A stretch of 64,000 bases of DNA from Achromobacter xylosoxidans (GTDB taxonomy: Bacteria; Pseudomonadota; Gammaproteobacteria; Burkholderiales; Burkholderiaceae_B), in contig NZ_LN831029.1 in assembly GCF_001457475.1 (NCBI RefSeq), positions 2,666,001-2,730,000 of the forward strand. Direction: 5' to 3'. This document shows positions 55,126 to 64,000 of this stretch, piece by piece. The position numbers were made by a program, and so were the translations under genes. Numbering within the stretch: the stretch's first letter is position 1; each line of letters begins with the position of its first letter. The notes beneath the pieces are model-generated. The model saw only the letters and a program-made list of their open reading frames with translations, was not told where the DNA came from and did not search any database.

Positions 55126-55203
55126 GGTTTGTCTCTCCAGATGGTGGGAAACCGGGCGCGGCTTCTGCGGCCGCTGCCCGGGGATGCCGGTGGCCCCGGC
55201 GCC

Positions 55204-55617
55204 TCAGGCGCCGGTTGCGGGCGCGGGAAAACCGCGGATGACGCGGTCGGGCGATTCTTCGTAGGGCGGTGTGTAGATCACCAGCAGCCGCGCCGGCTCG
55301 TCGCTGGTGACGGTGAACACATGCGGGATGTCCGGCGGGAAGTAGCAGCAATCGCCAGGCCCCATGTCGGCCCATTCGTCCTGGACCTGGGCGCGGGCCG
55401 TGCCGGAAAGCAGGTAACAGACCTGCTCGATGCCGGGGTGGGCGTGCGGCAGCGCCCCCTTGCCCTTGTCGATCACCCCCAGCAGCACCTCCACGCCGCG
55501 CGCGCCCACGGTGTCGGGACCGATCAGGCGGCGGTTCAGGGTGCCGGTGTGGTTGGCCGGGTGGTAGCCGGGCACGTCGGCTTCGCGGACCAGCCAGGCC
55601 GGGGTCTTCTGCTGCAT
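55204..55617 (-). CDS. Cupin domain protein
   Basis: 137 residues. The cupin motif residues run HAHPGIEQVCYLLSGTARAQV and DMGPGDCCYFPPDIPH, giving the usual His/Glu/His metal ligands. The downstream of two tandem ATG codons (55617) is preferred for spacing to GGAAGGA; 55620 is the alternative. First gene of the minus-strand operon, with an inverted repeat 20-50 bases upstream. Function unknown; an isomerase, dioxygenase-like or regulatory role is possible. Confidence 0.85.
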   Translation of the reverse strand: MQQKTPAWLVREADVPGYHPANHTGTLNRRLIGPDTVGARGVEVLLGVIDKGKGALPHAHPGIEQVCYLLSGTARAQVQDEWADMGPGDCCYFPPDIPHVFTVTSDEPARLLVIYTPPYEESPDRVIRGFPAPATGA

Positions 55618-55636
55618 CATGTTCCTTCCTTTTGAA

Positions 55637-55670
55637 TTCTCATATGTGAATTTATTTTTACGTATGAGAA
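55637..55670. promoter_or_regulatory. Candidate regulator-binding inverted repeat before the cupin operon
   Basis: TTCTCATATGT (55637-55647) and ACGTATGAGAA (55660-55670), arms complementary at 10 of 11 positions around an AT-rich 12-base spacer. It is a distinct AT-rich island in GC-rich DNA, just upstream of the cupin gene and in the divergent gap to folC. A binding site for the IclR-type regulator at 50984-51721 is a reasonable guess. Confidence 0.55.
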
Positions 55671-55783
55671 AAACATCGGCAAGCGGTTTTTCCCGGAGAA
55701 CCCGTGCCGCGCCCTGGGGGATTAGGGAAAACACCGGTCACGCGCTGCTAAAATCACGGGCTGTCCACCTTTGCGATCCCGTC

Positions 55784-57094
55784 ATGCCTTCTGCCCTCAA
55801 GCCTGCCGCCGGCGCCTCCCTGTCCGATTGGCTCCAGTACCTGGAATCCATCCACGCCGTCGCGATCGACATGGGCCTGGAGCGCGTGCGGGAAGTGGCG
55901 GCGCGCATGAACCTGGAACTGCCCGGCGTGAAGTTCGTGGTCGGCGGCACCAACGGCAAGGGCTCGACCTGCGCCATGCTCGAGGCCATCCTGCTGGCCG
56001 CGGGCTACAAGGTCGGCCTGTACACCTCGCCGCACCTCATCGATTTCAACGAACGCGCCCGCGTCAACGGCCAGATCGCCTCGGACGAGGCCCTGATCGA
56101 ACAGTTCACCGCGGTCGAGGCCGCCCGCGGCGACACTTCGCTGACGTACTTCGAATTCACCACGCTGGCGATCCTGCGCCTGTTCTCGCAATCGCGGCTG
56201 GACGCCGTGGTGCTGGAAGTCGGCCTGGGCGGCCGCCTGGACGCGGTCAATATCGTCGACGCCGACTGTGCCGTCGTCACCAGCGTCGACCTGGACCACA
56301 TCGACTATCTCGGCGACACGCGCGAGAAGATCGGCTTCGAGAAGGCCCATATCTACCGTCCCGGCCGGCCCGCCGTGTGCGCCGACCCGGTGCCGCCGCA
56401 ATCGCTGCTGGACCATGTCGAGCAGATCGGCGCCGACCTGTGGCTGTTCGGCCGCGACTACAACTATTCGGGCGATCGCCAGCAATGGGCCTATGGCGGG
56501 CGCGAACAGCGCCGCAGCGCGCTGGCCTATCCGGCGCTGCGTGGCGCCAACCAGCTGCTGAACGCGTCGGCCGCGCTGGCCGCGCTGGAATCGGTGCGCG
56601 ACCGCCTGCCGGTGCCGCAGCAGGCGGTGCGCCAGGGGCTGCTGCAGGCCTCGTTGCCGGGCCGGTTCCAGATCCTGCCGGGCCAGCCCACCGTGATCCT
56701 GGACGTCGCCCACAACCCCCACGCCGCCGCCGTGCTGGCCCAGAACCTGGACAACATGGGTTTCCATCCCTACACCTATGCGGTGTTCGGCATGCTCAAC
56801 GACAAGGACCTGGCCGGTGTGCTGGCCAAGCTCGGCACCCGGGTCGACCACTGGTTCTGCGCCGGCTTGCCGGGGCCGCGCGGCGGCACGGGCGAACGCC
56901 TGGCCGAACAGGTGGCTGCCGCGCTGCCGGCGGCGCCCGCCGGGGCCGAGGCGCCGGGTGTCTCGGCCTACGCGGATCCCGCCCAGGCCTTCGCCGCGGC
57001 GCGCGAACGGGCGGGCGAGAATGATAGAATCGTGGTGTTCGGATCATTTCTCACCGTGGCCTCGGTTTTGCAGTCTCTGGGTCGCAAGGCGTAG
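55784..57094 (+). CDS. folC: Bifunctional dihydrofolate/folylpolyglutamate synthase FolC
   Basis: Adds Glu to dihydropteroate and to folates. 436 residues; P-loop GTNGKGST at about 55-62, then YTSPHLIDFNERARVNG (omega loop) and VLDVAHNPHAA of the C-terminal domain. Start ATG at 55784; a longer in-frame reading frame to 55619 overlaps the cupin region and does not resemble the family. TAAAAT at 55749-55754 could be a -10. Heads folC-dedD-cvpA-purF. Confidence 0.96.
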   Translation: MPSALKPAAGASLSDWLQYLESIHAVAIDMGLERVREVAARMNLELPGVKFVVGGTNGKGSTCAMLEAILLAAGYKVGLYTSPHLIDFNERARVNGQIASDEALIEQFTAVEAARGDTSLTYFEFTTLAILRLFSQSRLDAVVLEVGLGGRLDAVNIVDADCAVVTSVDLDHIDYLGDTREKIGFEKAHIYRPGRPAVCADPVPPQSLLDHVEQIGADLWLFGRDYNYSGDRQQWAYGGREQRRSALAYPALRGANQLLNASAALAALESVRDRLPVPQQAVRQGLLQASLPGRFQILPGQPTVILDVAHNPHAAAVLAQNLDNMGFHPYTYAVFGMLNDKDLAGVLAKLGTRVDHWFCAGLPGPRGGTGERLAEQVAAALPAAPAGAEAPGVSAYADPAQAFAAARERAGENDRIVVFGSFLTVASVLQSLGRKA

Positions 57095-57185
57095 GTAGAA
57101 GCGGCATAGCAAAACCGGGTGCAGCGTCGTGGCGGTCCGCCGCCATACCCGCCCCGCCGCAAGGCGCCGCAAGGAATTCTCTCCC

Positions 57186-58025
57186 ATGGGTTTTTTCAAA
57201 CGCAAAGATCCTGCCGACCAGGCGCAGCCCTCCAAGCGAGCGGCGGTGCCCAGCGAGGTCCAGGCGGCGGAGTTGCGCGGGCGCGCCCGGCGCCGGCTGG
57301 CCGGCGCCATCGCGCTGGTGCTGGCCGCCGTCATCATCCTGCCCATGGTGCTGGACTCGCAGCCGGTGCCCGTTGCCGACAACATTCCCATCAAGGTACC
57401 GGAGCGCAACACACCGTTCCAGCCGCAAGTGAGCGAACCGCAGGCCACCGCGCCCGCCGCCACGCCGGCCCCGGGCGCCGCGCCCACCGATCCGGCCGCC
57501 GTCCAGACGCCGCCGCCGGTCACCTCGGCGCAGCCGCAGGCCACCACGCCGCCCGCCACTGCCACCCCGCCGGCCGCGACGCCGCCCGCGGCCACGCCGC
57601 CGCAGGTCGCCGCCACCACGCCGCCGCGCACGCAGCCGGCCACGCCGCCCAAGCCGGAACCCAAGCCCGAGCCCAAGCCGGCCACGCCCAAGCCCGAGAC
57701 CCGTTCGGATGACGGCGCCCGCGCCCTGGCGCTGCTGGAAGGCCGCTCGGCGCCCGCCGCCACGCCGGCCCCCAAGCCGCAGGCCGCCAAGGGCAATTTC
57801 GTGCTGCAGATCGCGGCCTACACCACGTCCGAGGACGCCCAGTCGCGGCGCAGCAAGCTGCACCAGGCCGGGGTGACCAACGCATTCGTCGAGCAGGCTT
57901 CCATCGGAGGCAAGCAGCAGTACCGTCTGCGGGTGGGGCCGTTCCCCTCGCGCGAGGCGGCGCAGGCGGCCCAGGCGCGGTTGCGCACCCTGGGCTATGA
58001 CAACGGTTTCATTGCCGCCCAGTAG
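57186..58025 (+). CDS. dedD: SPOR domain protein, DedD-like
   Basis: Inner-membrane protein of the divisome periphery. 279 residues: short cytoplasmic N-terminus (MGFFKRKDPADQ), TM about 34-54, a long Pro/Ala/Thr-rich periplasmic linker (about 60-195), and a C-terminal SPOR domain (about 205-279, FVLQIAAYTTSEDAQS, YRLRVGPFPSREAAQAA) that binds denuded peptidoglycan. Position between folC and cvpA is that of dedD in E. coli. Start chosen at MGFF; an upstream in-frame start lacks resemblance. Confidence 0.9.
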   Translation: MGFFKRKDPADQAQPSKRAAVPSEVQAAELRGRARRRLAGAIALVLAAVIILPMVLDSQPVPVADNIPIKVPERNTPFQPQVSEPQATAPAATPAPGAAPTDPAAVQTPPPVTSAQPQATTPPATATPPAATPPAATPPQVAATTPPRTQPATPPKPEPKPEPKPATPKPETRSDDGARALALLEGRSAPAATPAPKPQAAKGNFVLQIAAYTTSEDAQSRRSKLHQAGVTNAFVEQASIGGKQQYRLRVGPFPSREAAQAAQARLRTLGYDNGFIAAQ

Positions 58026-58513
58026 TGACCGGCTTCGACTTCGTCGTGCTGGCCATCCTGGTGGTATCGGGTGTGCTGGGCCTGGTGCGCGGCCTGCTCA
58101 AGGAAGTGCTGTCGCTGGTCGCGTATCTGCTGGCCTTCGTGGCCGCGATCTGGTGGGGGCCCACGGTCTATACCTGGCTGGAGCCCTATATCGAAACAAC
58201 GCTGCTGCGCATGGGTGTCTCGTACGCGGTGGTCTTCATTATCGTGCTGCTCGGCGTGGGGTTGGTCAACATGACGCTTGCCGCCTTGATCCGCAGCACC
58301 GGACTGAGCCCGGCCGATCACGGCCTGGGCGGCATGTTCGGGCTGGCCCGGGGTCTGCTGATCGTGCTGGCGCTGGTCGCCGCCGCCGGCTACACGCCGC
58401 TGCCGCAGGAGCCGTGGTGGCAGGACGCCATGTTTTCGCATTCGGCCATCGAGGCCATCAAACATATCAAGACGTGGCTGCCGCCATCCCTGGCGACGTG
58501 GCTGCCGTATTGA
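58025..58513 (+). CDS. cvpA: CvpA family membrane protein
   Basis: 162 residues with four hydrophobic segments and the CvpA pattern FDFVVLAILVVSGVLGLVRG and AALIRSTGLSPADHGLGGMFGLARG (trimmed: STGLSPADHGLGGMFGLARG). GTG start, the G shared with the preceding TAG stop. Linked to colicin V production and envelope stress in E. coli; role not certain. Precedes purF as in E. coli. Confidence 0.93.
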   Translation: MTGFDFVVLAILVVSGVLGLVRGLLKEVLSLVAYLLAFVAAIWWGPTVYTWLEPYIETTLLRMGVSYAVVFIIVLLGVGLVNMTLAALIRSTGLSPADHGLGGMFGLARGLLIVLALVAAAGYTPLPQEPWWQDAMFSHSAIEAIKHIKTWLPPSLATWLPY

Positions 58514-58543
58514 TTGGCTTTACATCAACCAGGAAATCTCACC

Positions 58544-60064
<1,521 letters not shown>

Positions 60065-60082
60065 AGTCGACGCGCCCCATGC

Positions 60083-60115
60083 AAAAGCCGCTCCCTGGGG
60101 AGCGGCTTTTTTTTT
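60083..60115. terminator. Intrinsic terminator after purF
   Basis: AAAAGCCGCTCCC / GGGAGCGGCTTTT stem with loop TG and a run of nine T. The A-run on the left lets it act for the minus-strand gene as well. Confidence 0.93.
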
Positions 60116-60142
60116 GTCCGTCGGCTCGCGCGGATGGGAGCT

Positions 60143-60655
60143 TTACCACAGGCTCTCGCCGGTGGCCTCCAGGTGGGTCAGGTAGAGCCGCAGGTCGAAT
60201 TCATACTGGTGATATTGCGGCTCCATCAACCGGCACAGGTTGTAGAAGGCCTTGTTGTGGTCCTTTTCCTTCAGGTGCGCCAGTTCGTGGACCGTGATCA
60301 TCTTCAGGAATTCCCGCGGCACCGCCTTGAACAGCGTGGCGACGCGGATCTCGTGCTTGGCCTTGAGCTTGCCGCCCTGGACCCGCGAGATGAAGGTGTG
60401 CTGGCCCAGCGCGTGCTGGATCACGTGGATCTTGCTGTCGAAGGCAATCTTGCTGAGCGGCGCGCCGTTGCGGATATAGGTGTTCTTCAGGTCCACCACG
60501 TAGTCGTACAGCGCCTTGTCGGTGCGCACGTCGTGCGCGCCGGCGGGATAGCGGGCGCGCAGCGCCGGCCCGAGCTTGCCCTGGTCGAGCAGCGCGCGGG
60601 CCTGCGCCAGCAGCGATTCCGGATAACCGGTCAGGTATTTCATGATGTCAGGCAT
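60143..60655 (-). CDS. YgjP-like M48-family metallopeptidase
   Basis: 170 residues with the zinc motif HELAH at about 123-127 followed by LKEKDHNKAFY, the signature of the DUF45/YgjP group. Activity on peptides is not established for this group; some members are reported as nucleotide pyrophosphatases. Start at MPDIMKYL (60655) or the Met four codons later; longer versions run into dsbB. Confidence 0.85.
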   Translation of the reverse strand: MPDIMKYLTGYPESLLAQARALLDQGKLGPALRARYPAGAHDVRTDKALYDYVVDLKNTYIRNGAPLSKIAFDSKIHVIQHALGQHTFISRVQGGKLKAKHEIRVATLFKAVPREFLKMITVHELAHLKEKDHNKAFYNLCRLMEPQYHQYEFDLRLYLTHLEATGESLW

Positions 60656-60752
60656 GGATCGAGGCCCGCCCGCGCGGGCCTGGCCATTTTCCGTTGCCGT
60701 CCGTGGCGCGCAGGCGTCTGGCGTGGGGGCCGTCCAACGGCGGGGGCGCGGC

Positions 60753-61238
60753 TCAGGCGGCGCGGCCGCGGCCAAAGGCGGCGGGCAGGGCCATGAACAG
60801 CAGGATCACGAACAGCGCCAGGCTCCACAGGGCGTACTCGATGCCCAGCACCGGCACCACCGCGTCCATGCAGGTGGCGTAGATGCCGAACAGCCACGGC
60901 ACGCCGCCGTCCAGGCCGATGCCGGTCATGAAGCGGTCGGCGAAGGTCTGGTCGCACGACAGCATCTTGGCGGCCACGGTGTATTGGTACCAGGCCGCGG
61001 CGATGCCGCTGATCGACAGCAGGGCGGCCAGGGACGCGCAAACGCGCGTCAGCGCGCGGCCGCCGCCGAAACCACCGACCAGGGCGATGACGCCGATCAC
61101 CAGGTAGATCAGGCGCTGCAGCACGCACCAGGCGCAAGGCGGCATGTCAAAGGCATACTGGGAAACCAGGGCGATGCCGACGGCGCCGAAGCAGAAGAGG
61201 GCGATCAGGCGGAGCAGGCGTTCTGAGCGAGAAGTCAT
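60753..61238 (-). CDS. dsbB: Disulfide bond formation protein DsbB
   Basis: Reoxidises DsbA and passes electrons to quinone. 161 residues, four TM segments, Cys pair C35-x-x-C38 (PPCAWCVLQR) in the first periplasmic loop and C95/C123 in the second. All four essential Cys are present. Confidence 0.96.
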   Translation of the reverse strand: MTSRSERLLRLIALFCFGAVGIALVSQYAFDMPPCAWCVLQRLIYLVIGVIALVGGFGGGRALTRVCASLAALLSISGIAAAWYQYTVAAKMLSCDQTFADRFMTGIGLDGGVPWLFGIYATCMDAVVPVLGIEYALWSLALFVILLFMALPAAFGRGRAA

Positions 61239-61304
61239 GGTTGTTGCAAGATAAGGGTTCGCAGGGGCGTGGCCCCCGGGGATGGCCAGTCCGGCCGCCA
61301 GGCG

Positions 61305-62018
61305 TTAGGCCTTGGGAATCGGAATTGGTTGCATGACCTGCTGCAACACGCCGAGCAGCAGTTCGCGCGAGCCTTCCCAGAAGATCTGCACGCCCAGGCA
61401 CAGCATGATGAAGGCGGACATGCGCATGAACACGGCGGTGCCATTATCGCCCAGCCGATGCAGCATCTGCGCGGCAAAGCGCAGGCAGACGTACAAAGTC
61501 AGCGAAACGACCACGATGCCGGGGATCGAGCCGCCCAGCCGCAGCAGGCTCAGCACGTGGTTCTGGTCGCGCAGCGACACGCCCACGGTGATGGCCGCCG
61601 CGATCGAGCCGGGGCCGCAGCTGATGGGGAACGTGAGCGGGTAGAAGGCCCGCGTCTTGGCCATTTCCGGGGTGAACGATTCGGCCATGCGGGCGACCCG
61701 CTCGGTGTCGGCGTCGGGGGAGTTGACCAGCCGCCAGGCGCTGGCGATGACCAGCATGCCGCCGCCCACGCGCACGATCGACAGCGAGATGCCGAAAAAG
61801 CTCAGCAGCACGTTGCCCGCCACCATCGCCACGATCAGCATCAGTCCGACATTGATGGCGACGCGCTTGGCCAGCACCGTGCGGGTCGACGACGAGGCGC
61901 CTTCGGTCAGCGACAGGAAGATGGGGGCGATCGCGGGCGGATTCAGGAACGGCAACAGCGTGGCCAGCGCGAAGAAGAAGCTGGTCCCCAGTACCCGCAA
62001 GTATTCGTTTAGCTCCAT
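61305..62018 (-). CDS. MarC family integral membrane protein
   Basis: 237 residues with six hydrophobic segments and the family's FALATLLPFLNPPAIAPIFL and YPLTFPISCGPGSIAAAIT. Function unknown; the historical link to multiple antibiotic resistance is not supported for E. coli MarC. Start MELNEYL at 62018, preferred over a much longer in-frame reading frame that overlaps glnD on another frame. Confidence 0.93.
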   Translation of the reverse strand: MELNEYLRVLGTSFFFALATLLPFLNPPAIAPIFLSLTEGASSSTRTVLAKRVAINVGLMLIVAMVAGNVLLSFFGISLSIVRVGGGMLVIASAWRLVNSPDADTERVARMAESFTPEMAKTRAFYPLTFPISCGPGSIAAAITVGVSLRDQNHVLSLLRLGGSIPGIVVVSLTLYVCLRFAAQMLHRLGDNGTAVFMRMSAFIMLCLGVQIFWEGSRELLLGVLQQVMQPIPIPKA

Positions 62019-62092
62019 CGCACCGTATCGCCAGGCCGAAAACCGGATTGTATGCGGTCGGCGGCCGTCTGGCGACGGCCCGCGGGCGAGCC

Positions 62093-64000
62093 TCAGGCGG
62101 CCTGTTGCCGGGCCTCGTCGCCGGCCAGCGCGTCCAGGATGTCGCGCTCGAACTGCATCTGGCTGCGCGGGCGCGCCAGCGCCGCGCCGTCGACGATGAA
62201 AACGTCTTCGACCCGGTCGCCCAGCGTCATGATCTTGGCCATCAGCAGGTTGACTTCGTGCTGGGCGAAGACCCGCGCCAGGGCGTGCAACAGGCCGGGA
62301 CGGTCGGTCGCCGTGACCGACAGCCGCCAGGAGGTGCTGCGCTCGTCGGGTTGCAGTTCCGCCTGCGGCATGATGGGAAACACGCGCGACATGCGCGACT
62401 GGCGCCCGCGGCCGTAGTAGCCGCCGCGCCCCGTGGTGGCCTGGGCGGCGGCCTGGATGTCCTTGAGCCGCTCGGCCAGTTCGTGTTCGACCAGCGTGGC
62501 CTGGGCGCGCAGGTCGCTGGCGCCCTCGGGCAGCAGCACGATGAAGCTGTCCAGCGCCCAGCCGTGGCGCGTGGTGTGGATGCGGGCGTCCTGCACCGAT
62601 AGCGACTTGGCGTCGAAATACCCGCAGATCGCCACGAACAGGTCCGGCACGTCGCGCGTATAGACCATGATCTGCAGGCCTTCGCCCTGCTCGGTGGGGC
62701 GGGCCCGCACCACCGCATGGGCCGGCGTCACCTGGTGATATAGATGGCGCGTGTGCCAGGCGATGTCGGAAGCGTCGTGGCGCAGGAAATACGCCACGTC
62801 GAGCTGGTTCCAGAAGGCTTCGCGGGCGTCGTCGCGCAGGCCGGCCAGGCGCGTCAGGCGCGCGGCCTCTTCCTTGCGCTCGGTCAGCACCGTGTGGGCG
62901 TCGGCATGGGCGCCGCCCAGCGCGGCCAGGGTCAGCTTGTACAGGTCCTCGAGCAGCTTGCCCTTCCAGGCGTTCCAGACCTTGGGGCTGGTGCCGCGGA
63001 TATCGGCCACCGTCAGCAGGTAGAGCGCCGTCAGGTGGCGTTCGTCCTTGACCGTGGCGGCAAATTCCTGGATCACGGCCGGGTCGGACAGGTCGCGCTT
63101 CTGCGCCACGGCCGACATCAGCAGGTGTTGGCGCACCAGGAATTCCACCAGCCTGGTGTCCTCGGGTTCCATGCCGTGGTCGTGGGCGAACTTGCGCACC
63201 TCGCGCGCGCCCAGCTCGGAATGGTCGCCGCCGCGGCCCTTGGCAATGTCGTGGAACAGCGCCGCCACATACAGCAGCCAATGGCGGTCCAGGCCGGCGA
63301 TCAACTGGCTGGCCAGCGGATATTCCTGGGCATGCTCGGGCATGGTGAAGCGGCGCAGGTTGCGCACCACCGCCAGCGTGTGCTGGTCCACCGTGTAGGC
63401 GTGGAACAGGTCGTGCTGCATCTGGCCGACGATGCGTCGGAACACCGGCAGGTAGCGCGGCAGGATGTTCAGCATGGTCATGCGGCGCAGTTCATGCACG
63501 ATGCCGCGCGGCTGCTGCAGGATCTGCAGGAACAGCTTGCGGTTGACCGGATTGCGGCGGAACTGCGCGTCGATGCGATGGCGCGAATGCCAGATGGCGC
63601 GCAGCGTGCGCGCCGACATGCCGGTCAGCTCGGGGTGCTGCTGCATCACCAGGAAGGCGCGCAGCAGCAGCGTGGGATTGCGCTCGAAACCATCGTCGCG
63701 AATGATGTCGAGGCGGTCGCGCAGGTTGCGGAAATCGTCGTCGATGTCGCGCGCGTCGCTGTCCGGGCGCGGGAACAGGCGTTCCTCGATGTTCTGCACC
63801 AGGATGCCGTTCAACTGGGTCACCAGGCGCGCGGCCCAGTAGTAGCGCTGCATCAGCAGCTCGCTGCCGCGGCGCGTGGCGGTGGCGTGGATGCCGTAGA
63901 CCTCGGCCAGGGCCGGTTGCAGGTCGAACAGCACGCGGTCCTCGCGCCGGTTGGCCAGCAGGTGCAGCTCGATGCGCAGGCGCTTGAAGGCCTGTTCCGC
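62093..64000 (-). CDS. glnD: Bifunctional uridylyltransferase/uridylyl-removing enzyme GlnD, 5' end cut by window
   Basis: Nitrogen sensor that uridylylates and de-uridylylates PII. The visible 635 C-terminal residues include the HD domain (LLYVAALFHDIAKGRGGDHS) of the removing activity and two ACT domains for glutamine (LQIMVYTRDVPDLFVAICGY and LSVTATDRPGLLHALARVF). The frame is open to base 64000, so the nucleotidyltransferase part lies outside. Confidence 0.97.
   Translation of the reverse strand, partial: AEQAFKRLRIELHLLANRREDRVLFDLQPALAEVYGIHATATRRGSELLMQRYYWAARLVTQLNGILVQNIEERLFPRPDSDARDIDDDFRNLRDRLDIIRDDGFERNPTLLLRAFLVMQQHPELTGMSARTLRAIWHSRHRIDAQFRRNPVNRKLFLQILQQPRGIVHELRRMTMLNILPRYLPVFRRIVGQMQHDLFHAYTVDQHTLAVVRNLRRFTMPEHAQEYPLASQLIAGLDRHWLLYVAALFHDIAKGRGGDHSELGAREVRKFAHDHGMEPEDTRLVEFLVRQHLLMSAVAQKRDLSDPAVIQEFAATVKDERHLTALYLLTVADIRGTSPKVWNAWKGKLLEDLYKLTLAALGGAHADAHTVLTERKEEAARLTRLAGLRDDAREAFWNQLDVAYFLRHDASDIAWHTRHLYHQVTPAHAVVRARPTEQGEGLQIMVYTRDVPDLFVAICGYFDAKSLSVQDARIHTTRHGWALDSFIVLLPEGASDLRAQATLVEHELAERLKDIQAAAQATTGRGGYYGRGRQSRMSRVFPIMPQAELQPDERSTSWRLSVTATDRPGLLHALARVFAQHEVNLLMAKIMTLGDRVEDVFIVDGAALARPRSQMQFERDILDALAGDEARQQAA

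Noticed and set aside
62019..63281. Apparent N-terminal extension of the MarC-family gene across glnD
   Set aside because: The extra part is an out-of-frame reading of glnD with Arg/Pro/Gly-rich composition; MarC similarity begins at the Met at 62018.

Overview
The window is GC-rich, has strong codon bias, and carries one long uninterrupted flagellar and chemotaxis locus. Gene content and order (cheR-cheB-cheY-cheZ, flhB-flhA-flhF, flgNMA, flgB to flgL, fliR to fliF, fliE, fliTSD-flaG, then folC-dedD-cvpA-purF, dsbB, glnD) together with a Bug-type periplasmic receptor point to a betaproteobacterium of the Alcaligenaceae. Achromobacter or a close Bordetella relative is most likely. This assignment is inference from gene content; no database was searched.

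Layout. 1-6156: end of a chemoreceptor gene, cheR, cheB, cheY, cheZ and an unusual soluble chemoreceptor. 6353-12441: flhB, flhA and a very long flhF, closed by a clear intrinsic terminator. 12522-14169 (minus strand): flgN, flgM, flgA, with a sigma-28-type promoter in front of flgM. 14338-25035: flgBCDEFGHIJKL (rod, hook, L and P rings, hook-filament junction). 25176-33367: three more transmembrane chemoreceptors with an embedded small lipoprotein gene, then an Aer-type PAS redox receptor with its own sigma-28-type promoter, ended by a bidirectional terminator. 33470-44773 (minus strand): the complete fliFGHIJKLMNOPQR operon (MS ring, switch, export ATPase complex, hook-length ruler, export gate). 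45122-45454: fliE, divergent from fliF. 45591-50840 (minus strand): flaG, fliD, fliS, fliT, then a second FliK-like protein, a FlhB C-domain-like protein and a YcgR-type PilZ protein.

From 50984 the content changes. An IclR-type regulator faces a cupin-Bug-CaiB/BaiF-acyl-CoA dehydrogenase operon that looks catabolic, with a striking inverted repeat before the first gene. Housekeeping follows: folC, dedD-like SPOR protein, cvpA and purF, then on the minus strand a YgjP-like metallopeptidase, dsbB, a MarC-family membrane protein and the C-terminal part of glnD, cut by the window end.

The flagellar part encodes almost all of the hook-basal body, export apparatus, switch and late chaperones, plus CheRBYZ and six receptors. 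Flagellin (fliC), fliA, flhDC, motAB, cheA and cheW are not in the window. The most notable observations are an 811-bp receptor signalling module present four times as near-identical DNA, two of the copies flanking the flh/flg genes as direct repeats; an FlhF with about 400 extra C-terminal residues and no adjacent flhG; a FliK-like plus FlhB-C-like plus YcgR group; and three sigma-28-type promoters sharing one format.
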